64,000 nt of DNA from Lachnospiraceae bacterium (GTDB lineage Bacteria > Bacillota > Clostridia > Lachnospirales > Lachnospiraceae). Below the pieces are notes generated by a model that was not told where the DNA came from, made no database searches, and saw only the letters and a list, made by a program, of their open reading frames with translations. Shown in pieces: positions 51,069 to 57,979 of this stretch. Made by a program: the position numbers and the translations under genes. Location of the stretch: positions 35,609-99,608 of the forward strand of contig JALFLM010000076.1 of assembly GCA_022774705.1 (NCBI GenBank). The letters are read 5' to 3'. Each line of letters starts with the position of its first letter. Within the stretch, counting starts at the first letter, position 1.

Positions 51069-52526
51069 ATGAACAGGTCAATGATTAGATATATTCTGGG
51101 CTGGGTTCTGAAAATCGAAGCGGTTCTGATGCTTCTGCCCTGCGCCACAGCGGTCATTTATCAGGAAAAGGAGATAACCACGTTTCTGATCGTGACAGCG
51201 CTCTGCGCCGCATGCGGTTTCCTGCTGACGCTCAAAAAGCCGGACAATACCGTATTTTATCTGAAAGAAGGATGCATGGCAACAGCTTTAAGCTGGATTG
51301 TCATGAGTCTTTTCGGCTGCCTTCCGTTTATCATAAGCGGCGCAATTCCGTCCTTCACAGACGCATTATTTGAAACCATATCCGGCTTCACCACGACCGG
51401 TGCCACCATCCTTGCTGATGTGGAAATCCTTCCCCACAGTATTCTGTTATGGAGAAGTTTTACCCACTGGATCGGCGGCATGGGCGTACTGGTCTTTCTG
51501 CTGGCGGTGGTACCCATGAGCGGCGGCTCCAATATGAATCTGATGAAGGCTGAAAGTCCGGGACCTTCCGTAGGTAAACTGGTGCCCAGGGTAAGAATTA
51601 CAGCGAGAATTCTTTATTATATATACATAGGAATGACTATCACCCAGATCGTGCTGATGGTACTGGGAGGTGCACCGCTGTTTGATGCCGTCACCATATC
51701 CTTCGGCACCGCGGGAACCGGCGGATTCGGTATCAGAAATGACAGTATTGCCGGCTATTCGCCGTATATCCAGTGGCTGGTGGCCGTATTCATGGCATTG
51801 TTCGGCGTCAACTTCAACGCCTACTATTTCATGCTGTACCGCAAGTGGAAAAAAGCATTTTCCATGGAAGAGGTACGATATTATCTTCTTATCATGTTTG
51901 GCGTAACGGGAATCATCACCATTGATGTGCTGCGCGCATCGCTGGGAACGGGACACACCGTAAGAGACGTATTCTTTCAGGTATCCTCTCTGATGACCTC
52001 CACGGGATTCTCCACGCTGGATTACGACATATGGCCCGTCACGTCGAAGACGCTGCTGGTCATGACCATGTTCGTAGGCGCCTGCGCGGGCAGCACCGGC
52101 GGCGGCATCAAGGTCTCACGTTTCGTCATCCTGCTGAAAACCATGAAAAAGGAAATGAGTTCCTACATGTATCCCAAGAGTATCCGCAAGATCCGCATGG
52201 AAGGAAAACCGGTGGAACACGAAGTCGTAAGAGCCGTCAACGTATTTTTCATCACATTTATGATGCTGTTCGCCCTCTCCATCCTGATCGTATCCTTCGA
52301 CGGAAAAGACATGACCAGCAACTTTACCGGTGTCCTTGCCTGCCTCAACAACATCGGCCCGGGCATGGAGATGACGGGCCCCACGGAAAACTTCGCATCC
52401 TTCTCCGTCCTGTCCAAATATGTACTGATGTTTGACATGCTGGCCGGACGACTGGAACTGTTCCCGCTGCTTCTGCTGTTTCATCCAAGTGCGTGGAAGC
52501 AGCTGGCGTGCAGGAAGAAAGGGTGA
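51069..52526 (+). CDS. trkH: Trk potassium transporter membrane subunit TrkH
   Basis: A 485-residue K+ channel-like transporter. Four pore-loop repeats are visible, including ETISGFTTTGATIL, SFGTAGTGGFG, SSLMTSTGFSTLD and the last near LACLNNIGPGMEM. ACAGSTGGGIKVSRFVILLK is typical of TrkH, and the C-terminus ends MLAGRLELFPLLLLFHP. CGGAGG lies before the ATG. It pairs with trkA upstream. The third palindromic repeat begins 40 bp after the stop. Confidence 0.95.
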   Translation: MNRSMIRYILGWVLKIEAVLMLLPCATAVIYQEKEITTFLIVTALCAACGFLLTLKKPDNTVFYLKEGCMATALSWIVMSLFGCLPFIISGAIPSFTDALFETISGFTTTGATILADVEILPHSILLWRSFTHWIGGMGVLVFLLAVVPMSGGSNMNLMKAESPGPSVGKLVPRVRITARILYYIYIGMTITQIVLMVLGGAPLFDAVTISFGTAGTGGFGIRNDSIAGYSPYIQWLVAVFMALFGVNFNAYYFMLYRKWKKAFSMEEVRYYLLIMFGVTGIITIDVLRASLGTGHTVRDVFFQVSSLMTSTGFSTLDYDIWPVTSKTLLVMTMFVGACAGSTGGGIKVSRFVILLKTMKKEMSSYMYPKSIRKIRMEGKPVEHEVVRAVNVFFITFMMLFALSILIVSFDGKDMTSNFTGVLACLNNIGPGMEMTGPTENFASFSVLSKYVLMFDMLAGRLELFPLLLLFHPSAWKQLACRKKG

Positions 52527-52566
52527 GGTGCAGCAATTCAGACTTCGGACCCGGATAGGGAACTGA

Positions 52567-52697
52567 GGCGGAATGGCAGTTTTCAATGGTCCCTTTAGCA
52601 GGACACCACTGCCATTCCGCCGCCATAGTTGTCTTTTCACGGGTCAATGAAGTGCTGAATTGTGCGGGGGAAGAGGGCGCATAATGGTGAGTGATCT
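52567..52697. repeat. Palindromic intergenic repeat, copy 3
   Basis: A perfect 14-bp inverted repeat (52567-52580 with 52608-52621). The core CAATGGTCCCTTTAGCAGGA lies at 52584-52603. The tail GAAGTGCTGAATTGTGCGG near 52650 continues GGGAAGAGGGCGCATAATGG. It is homologous to the tails of copies 1 and 2. It lies after trkH and before the recombinase gene. Confidence 0.8.
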
Positions 52698-52828
52698 TGC
52701 GCGGATCTTTTGAGTCTCTTTTGAGAATGTGTGTTTTTTCAAACGAGGCTCGTTTCTAACAGGATAAAACCGCAGTTTTGAAGCGTAATGAATCTTGAGT
52801 AAATCTTTTGATTCTCTTTTGAAAATGT
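52693..52828 (+). repeat. Pair of 38-bp direct repeats upstream of the recombinase gene
   Basis: Copies at 52693-52730 and 52791-52828 (period 98 bp) share ATCTTG, then ATCTTTTGA and TCTCTTTTGA with few differences. The second copy runs straight into TTATAAT, a possible -10 box (TTTTGA at 52806 is a weak -35). They may be a duplicated promoter region or protein-binding sites. Confidence 0.7.
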
Positions 52829-52844
52829 TATAATTGTTTCGAAT

Positions 52845-52957
52845 CAGGTGGATTTGTATAAAAAAGGTAATTGTTCAGAGCCAGGCTGATTTGTATAAAA
52901 AAGCAGAACCGTTGTCCGGAGTTATGAAATATGACCCGGCGGCGATTCTGCTTTTTT
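52845..52957 (+). terminator. Direct repeats and terminator hairpin before the recombinase gene
   Basis: Two 22-bp direct repeats (52845-52866 and 52882-52903, 20 of 22 identical) share GATTTGTATAAAAAAG. The second merges into a hairpin: AAAAAAGCAGAA at 52897-52908 pairs with TTCTGCTTTTTT at 52946-52957, with inner CCGG/CCGG pairing. The hairpin is a good bidirectional terminator about 90 bp before the recombinase start. Confidence 0.75.
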
Positions 52958-53046
52958 GCTGGGGGGAAATGGTGTTGGGGTAAAGGAATGTGACGTTTCA
53001 TTTTCCGGAATATGCAGATATATGCAGAAGGGAAAGGAAGAAAAAA

Positions 53047-53889
53047 ATGGAACATTATATTGATGAAGAAAAAATCACCTGTTTTGAGCATCTGCTGATT
53101 GAAGATGAAAAATGTGCGGCGACGAGGGATAAATACGTCAGGGATGTGCGGAAGCTGCTTGCCTATGTGGGCGAGAGCGGGCGGATTACGAAGGAGATTA
53201 TGATTGCCTACAAGCAATATCTGGTGGAACGGTACGCGGTTGCCACGGTCAACGGCATACTGGCTTCGGTTAACAGCTTTCTGAAGAAAATGAACTGGTA
53301 CGATTGCGTCGTGAAATCATTAAAGGTGCAGCGGGAGGCATTCCGTTCGCGGAACCGGGAACTGACCAGAGAGGAATATTACCGCCTGCTGGAAGCGGCC
53401 AGAGCCAGAGGAAATGAGAGAATCTACCTTGTCATGGAAACAATCTGTGCCACCGGCATACGGGTCAGCGAGCTGCCGTTTATCACCGCAGAATCTCTGT
53501 GCACAGGGCGGGCCAGAGTATCCCTGAAGGGGAAAACACGAACTGTAATCCTGTCTCAGACATTATGCAGAAAACTGAAGCAATATATTAAGGAAAGAAA
53601 AATTCAGAAAGGCAGCATCTTTGTCACAAAAAACGGACAGCCCCTGGACCGGAGCAATATCTTTCGGGAAATGAAATCGCTCTGCGAAGAAGCAGGCGTG
53701 GACCGGGAAAAGGTCTTCCCCCACAACCTCCGGCATCTCTTCGCATGCACCTATTACCAGAAAGAAAAAGATATCTCCCACCTGGCAGACCTGCTGGGGC
53801 ACTCCAGTGTAGACACCACCAGAATCTATCTGGTCAAAAGCAGTGAAGAACAGGAACAGCAGATGGAATGCCTGGGGCTGGTGATATAA
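53047..53889 (+). CDS. Tyrosine recombinase, probable DNA invertase
   Basis: A 280-residue site-specific recombinase of the phage-integrase family. The N-terminal SAM-like core-binding domain spans about 12-90. The catalytic residues are all visible: Arg139 in TGIRVSEL, Lys near 163 in LKGKTR, His226 and Arg229 in HNLRHLFA, His252 in LLGHSS and Tyr261 in TTRIYLV. It is short and lacks a DNA-binding N-terminal arm typical of phage integrases, like Xer or invertase types. GGAAAGGAAG precedes ATG 53047. It ends 20 bp before a pair of 26-bp inverted repeats, the probable substrate. Confidence 0.93.
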   Translation: MEHYIDEEKITCFEHLLIEDEKCAATRDKYVRDVRKLLAYVGESGRITKEIMIAYKQYLVERYAVATVNGILASVNSFLKKMNWYDCVVKSLKVQREAFRSRNRELTREEYYRLLEAARARGNERIYLVMETICATGIRVSELPFITAESLCTGRARVSLKGKTRTVILSQTLCRKLKQYIKERKIQKGSIFVTKNGQPLDRSNIFREMKSLCEEAGVDREKVFPHNLRHLFACTYYQKEKDISHLADLLGHSSVDTTRIYLVKSSEEQEQQMECLGLVI

Positions 53890-53909
53890 AATGGCGGTAC
53901 GGAGAAGGA

Positions 53910-53935
53910 TACAACGAAATCTTTGTTTTGTTGTA
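53910..53935 (+). repeat. Inverted repeat, left (recombination site)
   Basis: A 26-bp site: arms TACAACGAAA and TTTTGTTGTA around a 6-bp centre TCTTTG. It matches the reverse complement of the site at 54172-54197 at 25 of 26 positions. The two-arm, asymmetric-centre design is that of a tyrosine recombinase crossover site. Confidence 0.88.
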
Positions 53936-54027
53936 CACAAAACCCGATATTGTTACAGTTTATATGACGCTGAATATAATATGATATACAATTGAATGCT
54001 ACATATGTTAATTGAAACAGCAAAATA

Positions 54028-54061
54028 AGACCGGCGAAAAAGTAATATTTTTTTCCGGTCT
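54028..54061. terminator. Terminator inside the invertible segment
   Basis: AGACCGG at 54028-54034 pairs with CCGGTCT at 54055-54061, with inner AAAAA/TTTTT pairing. T-rich sequence follows on both strands (TGTTTG on +, TTATTTTG on -). It separates the promoters of the two halves. Confidence 0.75.
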
Positions 54062-54098
54062 GTTTGTCGTGTATCAAATGTATTTTTTATTATCGCTC

Positions 54099-54127
54099 TT
54101 GCTTTTTAGATAAAAATTTGCTATCAT
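54099..54127 (+). promoter_or_regulatory. Promoter facing the peptide-modification operon
   Basis: TTGCTT at 54099-54104 and TATCAT at 54122-54127 are 17 bp apart, inside the invertible segment and reading out through the right inverted repeat into the gene at 54273. Confidence 0.7.
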
Positions 54128-54128
54128 T

Positions 54129-54146
54129 AACCTGATATATCAGGTT
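54129..54146. promoter_or_regulatory. Candidate operator palindrome at the transcription start
   Basis: A perfect 18-bp palindrome, AACCTGATATATCAGGTT, directly follows the -10 box. A related imperfect half, AACCTGATGTCAG, begins at 54159. The position suits a repressor site; the binding protein is not encoded nearby. Confidence 0.6.
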
Positions 54147-54171
54147 GAAGTATAAAGAACCTGATGTCAGA

Positions 54172-54197
54172 TACAACAAAACAAAGATTTTGTTGTA
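54172..54197 (-). repeat. Inverted repeat, right (recombination site)
   Basis: Arms TACAACAAAA and TTTTGTTGTA (perfectly complementary) around CAAAGA, the reverse complement of the left-site centre TCTTTG. It lies 75 bp before the first operon gene. Confidence 0.88.
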
Positions 54198-54272
54198 CCC
54201 GAAACACTGTAAGATGACAACTATCATAGAAACGGAATGGAATGAAGTGCCGTTCCTGCGGAGGGATGCTGA

Positions 54273-54461
54273 ATGAAAAAATCATACAGAAAACCGCTGG
54301 TTTATTGTGAGAACCACGATACGGGAGTGGCGGTGTCAAATTCTGAGGAATATGAGCAGGAGATGAAGCGGAAGCTGGCGGAGATGAAGGTAGAGATTGA
54401 TCAGTCGGTGGGTTGCGTGGCGGAAGCGGATAAGGTAATGGCTGGCAGGGCTGATGCCTGA
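54273..54461 (+). CDS. Short peptide, first gene of the operon (possible precursor or leader protein)
   Basis: A 62-residue peptide after a strong GGAGGG site. The N-terminal SYRKPLVYCENHDTG resembles TYVKPELFYESFE of the 85-residue peptide at 55603, suggesting a shared recognition region. The rest is a charged helix (EEYEQEMKRKLAEMKVEIDQ) and a short tail GCVAEADKVMAGRADA. Two cysteines (12 and 48). There is no signal peptide. It may be a precursor or a partner of the modification enzymes; there is no known family. Confidence 0.6.
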   Translation: MKKSYRKPLVYCENHDTGVAVSNSEEYEQEMKRKLAEMKVEIDQSVGCVAEADKVMAGRADA

Positions 54462-54490
54462 AATTTGAAGTTTTTATCAGGGAGGATATA

Positions 54491-54757
54491 TTGAAAGCGA
54501 TACAGGATTTGATTTTGCGAGAAGTAGCCGAGGAGCATATTCTAATCCCGGTGGGTAAAGCGGCTCTCAAACTTCATGGAATGATTACCCTGAGTGAAAG
54601 TGGACTTTTGCTTTGGAATATGCTGCAGAAAGATTGTACAGAGGAAGAACTGGTTAATGCAATTACAGCAGAATACATGATAGATAAAGAAACTGCAATT
54701 GCTGATGTAAAGTCGTTCATTGTGCAAATGAAACAGGTAGGTTTATTAGAGGATTAA
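54491..54757 (+). CDS. PqqD family peptide-recognition protein
   Basis: An 88-residue PqqD-like protein. LILREVAEEHILIPVGKAALKLHGMITLSESG is the RRE (RiPP recognition element) fold start, then LLLWNMLQKDCTEEELVNAI and the helical C-terminus VKSFIVQMKQVGLLED. PqqD proteins bind the leader of a precursor peptide and present it to a radical SAM enzyme. The start is TTG 54491, 5-6 bases after GGAGG. The radical SAM gene lies four genes downstream. Confidence 0.9.
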   Translation: MKAIQDLILREVAEEHILIPVGKAALKLHGMITLSESGLLLWNMLQKDCTEEELVNAITAEYMIDKETAIADVKSFIVQMKQVGLLED

Positions 54758-54775
54758 TATTGAAGGACAGGTCGT

Positions 54776-55540
54776 ATGAGTACTCGAAGTAGTAAATCAG
54801 GAAAAAACAGAAAATATTTATATCTGATTGCGGTTATTGCAGCAATCGGATTATTAATTGCTCTTGGATATTCTGCTTTATCCGGAGAAGACGGAGATCA
54901 AAACCAGCAGAAGGAGACAGGAGGGAATGCGTCAGGCAATGCAGTGGAAACAGAAGAAATCACTGCTGAAGAACCAAAAGATGTGTTTCCCTGTGAACTT
55001 GAGGATGGCAAGTTGAAAGTGACCTCGTTTTTCCAGTTTACAGGTTCCAATCCTGATTGTAATGGAGAAGAAGGAGAGAATATTGCATCAATTAATCTGG
55101 TGAATCAGTCAGAAAAACATCTGGCTTTAGCCAGATTAACTGCTGTTTTGTCTGATGGCACAGAAATCCATTTTGAAGTCAGCGATATTCCGGCGGGAAA
55201 AAGCGTGATGACTTTCTCGACGGAAAACACAGACTATGAATTATCGAATCCCTGTAAAGAAATTATTTGTACCATGGCAGAGTTTGAAAATGATTCCGTT
55301 GTTATGGAAGACAAAGTGTCTGTTACAGTACAGGAAACAGAAGTGGTTCTTACCAACACATCAGAAAAAGAATTATCCGATTTAACTGTTTACTGCCATT
55401 GTCTGCTGGATACAGATTATTTTGGCGGCTTAACATATCAATATCCCGTTGACACGATTCCGGCAGGAGAAAGTGTTACACTTCAGGCAGCGGATTGTTA
55501 TTTAGGGGAAGCAGCAGTTGTCCGTATAAGCGATAACTGA
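54776..55540 (+). CDS. Membrane-anchored protein of unknown function
   Basis: A 254-residue protein with a basic N-terminus and one membrane helix (about 14-36), then an acidic linker and an external part of about 190 residues rich in beta-strand-like segments (ASINLVNQSEKHLALARLTAVL, EVVLTNTSEKELSDLTVYCHC). PAGKSVMTF and PAGESVTLQ occur in equivalent places, so the external part may be two related beta-sandwich halves. I recognise no family. Its place among peptide-modification genes suggests a role in export, sensing or immunity, but nothing in the sequence decides this. Confidence 0.75.
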   Translation: MSTRSSKSGKNRKYLYLIAVIAAIGLLIALGYSALSGEDGDQNQQKETGGNASGNAVETEEITAEEPKDVFPCELEDGKLKVTSFFQFTGSNPDCNGEEGENIASINLVNQSEKHLALARLTAVLSDGTEIHFEVSDIPAGKSVMTFSTENTDYELSNPCKEIICTMAEFENDSVVMEDKVSVTVQETEVVLTNTSEKELSDLTVYCHCLLDTDYFGGLTYQYPVDTIPAGESVTLQAADCYLGEAAVVRISDN

Positions 55541-55602
55541 GCTGATAGATTTATACAAATCGAATTTTTAATGAATTCGGAAGGTGAAAGGAGATAGATA
55601 AA

Positions 55603-55860
55603 ATGAAAACATATGTAAAACCGGAACTGTTTTATGAAAGTTTTGAATTATCACAGCATATTGCAGCATGTGCATGGGATGTGAAAAATGCAGCAACAGC
55701 AGAAGTATGTGGGGCTGTAAGTGATGGGGAATGGGAAGGTATGCCTTCTGGTCTTACGCTTTTTAATAGTGGCAACAGTATTTGTAACGTTAATATCGAG
55801 AATTTTGAAGAGTATTGTTATACTAATGGTGAATCAGGAAATAATATTTTCAATTCCTGA
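55603..55860 (+). CDS. Candidate RiPP precursor peptide
   Basis: An 85-residue peptide after GAAAGGAGATAG. The N-terminal part TYVKPELFYESFELSQHIAA has the KP-x-L/F pattern common in Clostridia precursor leaders. The C-terminal part is rich in Gly, Asn and Ser with cysteines at 23, 36, 61 and 72 and ends GESGNNIFNS. Lying between a PqqD-like gene and an HPr-kinase-like plus radical SAM pair, it is the best candidate for the modified product. The nature of the modification is unknown. Confidence 0.65.
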   Translation: MKTYVKPELFYESFELSQHIAACAWDVKNAATAEVCGAVSDGEWEGMPSGLTLFNSGNSICNVNIENFEEYCYTNGESGNNIFNS

Positions 55861-55868
55861 TAAGGAAT

Positions 55869-56738
55869 ATGGATTATATTTTAGAATGTATGATAGCCGG
55901 AATCAAGGTTGATATGGAGTCTCAGATGTCGTTTGCTGTCACTGAAAATTTCATTCCTTTTCTAGATAAGTCGCAAAGTATGCGTAATTATATTGTCAGA
56001 TTTTGTGAAACGGAAGAATTGCCGAAGTTTACGGAAGCTCCAATTGAGTATAACCAGGATTTTTCGGTTTACCGGGAACAAAATGGCGATTATATACGGT
56101 GCTATCATGATCACAAAAATAATGACAGGCAGTATGCTGTAACTCGATTTGAGCCGGAACAAAAACTGGTTCAGGTAGATTATCTGCCGGAGGGAGCACA
56201 GTTTTTCAGTGAAGTGAGCAACAGTTTTTTCCATATTGGCTGGGAAACTTTGTTGCTGCATGAAAAACGAATGATTCTTCATGCAGCTTGTGTTGACACA
56301 CCACATGGAGGGATTCTTTTTTCAGGATCTTCCGGGGTCGGTAAATCAACACAGGCAGATTTGTGGTGTCGGTTTATGAATGCAAGGCTTTTGAATGGTG
56401 ACAGGACTGTTTTGCATGCGGAGCAAAAGGGATGGATGGCGTATGGATCACCTTATGCAGGTTCTTCCAGATGCTATGTAAATGACAGTTGTCCAGTAAA
56501 GGCAGTTGTGATGCTGAAGCAGACGAAACAGTGTACGCTGCGTCGTCTTGGCATGGCTGAAGCTTTTCATAAAGTATATGCACAGGCAACTGTAAACAGC
56601 TGGAACACAGAGTATGTTACAACTCTCTGCGATTTGATTATTGCATTGGTAACAGATATACCGGTGTATGAGTTATCCTGTACACCGGATCGAGATGCGG
56701 TGGAGATTTTACAGAAAGAGCTGATGGAGGGAAAATGA
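55869..56738 (+). CDS. HPr kinase-like P-loop protein
   Basis: A 289-residue protein. The C-terminal half resembles the HPr kinase/phosphorylase catalytic domain: HAACVDTPHGGILFSGSSGVGKST with Walker A near 153-161, LLNGDRTVLH, and a PYAGSS segment. The N-terminal half (1-140) is not recognisable. HprK-like kinases occur in several RiPP clusters, where they phosphorylate or otherwise act on the peptide; a regulatory HPr kinase would have a different N-terminus. It is only 8 bp after the precursor gene and one base before the radical SAM gene. The ribosome site is weak (AAGGAAT). Confidence 0.8.
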   Translation: MDYILECMIAGIKVDMESQMSFAVTENFIPFLDKSQSMRNYIVRFCETEELPKFTEAPIEYNQDFSVYREQNGDYIRCYHDHKNNDRQYAVTRFEPEQKLVQVDYLPEGAQFFSEVSNSFFHIGWETLLLHEKRMILHAACVDTPHGGILFSGSSGVGKSTQADLWCRFMNARLLNGDRTVLHAEQKGWMAYGSPYAGSSRCYVNDSCPVKAVVMLKQTKQCTLRRLGMAEAFHKVYAQATVNSWNTEYVTTLCDLIIALVTDIPVYELSCTPDRDAVEILQKELMEGK

Positions 56739-56739
56739 T

Positions 56740-57903
56740 ATGGATCCCAAAGAAATCAAAGTTGAAGCACCGCTCACCAGATACATGTTTTCAAAAGCAA
56801 GTGGTAAACGGATTCCAATCAGTGGAACGTTTGAACTTTCCCCTGTCTGCAATTTCAGTTGCCGTATGTGCTATGTCCGGAAAACTCCGGCGGAAATAGA
56901 GGAACATGATCGTCCGATGATGACCGCTGATAGATGGCTTTCCATTGCGGCAGAAGCACGGAATGCGGGGATGTTGTATCTTCTTCTTACAGGAGGAGAA
57001 CCGTTCTTATGGCCGGATTTCTGGTCACTGTACGAAGAATTGATCCGTATGGGATTTCTGATTTCGATTAATACCAACGGTTCTCTAATTGATGAGGAAG
57101 CAGTGGAACGACTGAAAGAGATGCCACCGACGCGCATCAATATTACCATGTATGGTGCAGATGATGATACATATGAAGCATTATGCAGAACAAAAGGGGT
57201 CTTTTCCAAGGTGGATCGTGCGATTACAAATCTGCGGAAAGCGGGAATTATCGTTAAATTAAATGGTTCGCTTACTCCGGATAATGTATGCGATCTGGAA
57301 AAATGTGTCCGGTATGCTTCTGACAGGGGACTGATTTATCAGACCAATACTTATATGTTTCCACCGCTTAGGCGTGATCCATCAATGATTGGGAAAAATG
57401 AGCGTCTAACACCTGCTGAGGCAGCTTATTATGACATAAAGAGTTATCGCCTTCAATATGGAGATGATTTGTATTACAGGTTCCTGGAAAATATAGTTCA
57501 CGGTTTTGTACCGCCGCTGGGGCTGGATGAATCCTGCATTGATCCGAAAGATGGAAAGGTCCGCTGCAGAGCAGGTAAAGCAGCTTTCTGGATTACATGG
57601 GATGGATGGCTTACGCCCTGTGGCATGATGACAGAGCCGAAAGTGGAATTATCAGAAAAAAGTTTTGCTCAGGCTTGGGAAGAATTGACGGAAGTTACTT
57701 CCGAATTAACAACATCAGGGATATGTGCCAATTGTCCTGACCATTCGCTTTGCCATTTCTGTGCTGCTATGGCAATGGCAGAGACAGGAAGCACATCGGG
57801 GATTCCCCGGTATTTATGTGAAATGGTTCTGGAATTAAAGAAACTGGCCAGCTTAGAATTGACCCTTCGTAATCAAAGCAGACAAAAAATAAAAAGCTCA
57901 TGA
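56740..57903 (+). CDS. Radical SAM/SPASM peptide-modifying enzyme
   Basis: A 387-residue radical SAM enzyme. The [4Fe-4S] motif is CNFSCRMC with Cys37, Cys41 and Cys44, and LLLTGGEPFLWPD is the GGEP SAM-binding strand. A SPASM-type C-terminal domain carries further cysteines: Cys276 in RCRAGKAAFW, then TPCGMM, GICANCPDHSLCHFC and RYLCEM. SPASM enzymes install thioether or carbon-carbon links in peptides. With PqqD and short peptides nearby, a RiPP maturase is the likely role. GGAGGGAAAATGAT precedes the ATG. Confidence 0.92.
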   Translation: MDPKEIKVEAPLTRYMFSKASGKRIPISGTFELSPVCNFSCRMCYVRKTPAEIEEHDRPMMTADRWLSIAAEARNAGMLYLLLTGGEPFLWPDFWSLYEELIRMGFLISINTNGSLIDEEAVERLKEMPPTRINITMYGADDDTYEALCRTKGVFSKVDRAITNLRKAGIIVKLNGSLTPDNVCDLEKCVRYASDRGLIYQTNTYMFPPLRRDPSMIGKNERLTPAEAAYYDIKSYRLQYGDDLYYRFLENIVHGFVPPLGLDESCIDPKDGKVRCRAGKAAFWITWDGWLTPCGMMTEPKVELSEKSFAQAWEELTEVTSELTTSGICANCPDHSLCHFCAAMAMAETGSTSGIPRYLCEMVLELKKLASLELTLRNQSRQKIKSS

Positions 57904-57905
57904 TG

Positions 57906-57938
57906 CAAATTCATGCAAATGTGAATTTGTCATTTTTA
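57906..57938 (+). terminator. Weak terminator after the radical SAM gene
   Basis: CAAATTCA at 57906-57913 pairs perfectly with TGAATTTG at 57922-57929, followed by TCATTTTTATA. The short AT-rich stem may allow partial read-through into the GH20 gene. Confidence 0.5.
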
Positions 57939-57979
57939 TATAGATTATTTTATTTTAATTAACCAAGGAGGTAGTTACG

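Larger units (their letters stand above)
53936..54171. mobile_element. Putative invertible promoter segment (236 bp)
   Basis: Bounded by inverted 26-bp sites and adjacent to a tyrosine recombinase gene. It holds a + promoter near its right end (54099-54127), a + promoter-like pair at 53953-53980 (TTACAG, 16 bp, TATAAT), a minus-strand pair at 53983-54011 (TTAACA, 17 bp, TATATC) and a central terminator (54028-54061). In the orientation given, the right-end promoter faces the downstream operon. Inversion would replace it with a different promoter or none. Inversion itself is inferred from layout. Confidence 0.78.
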
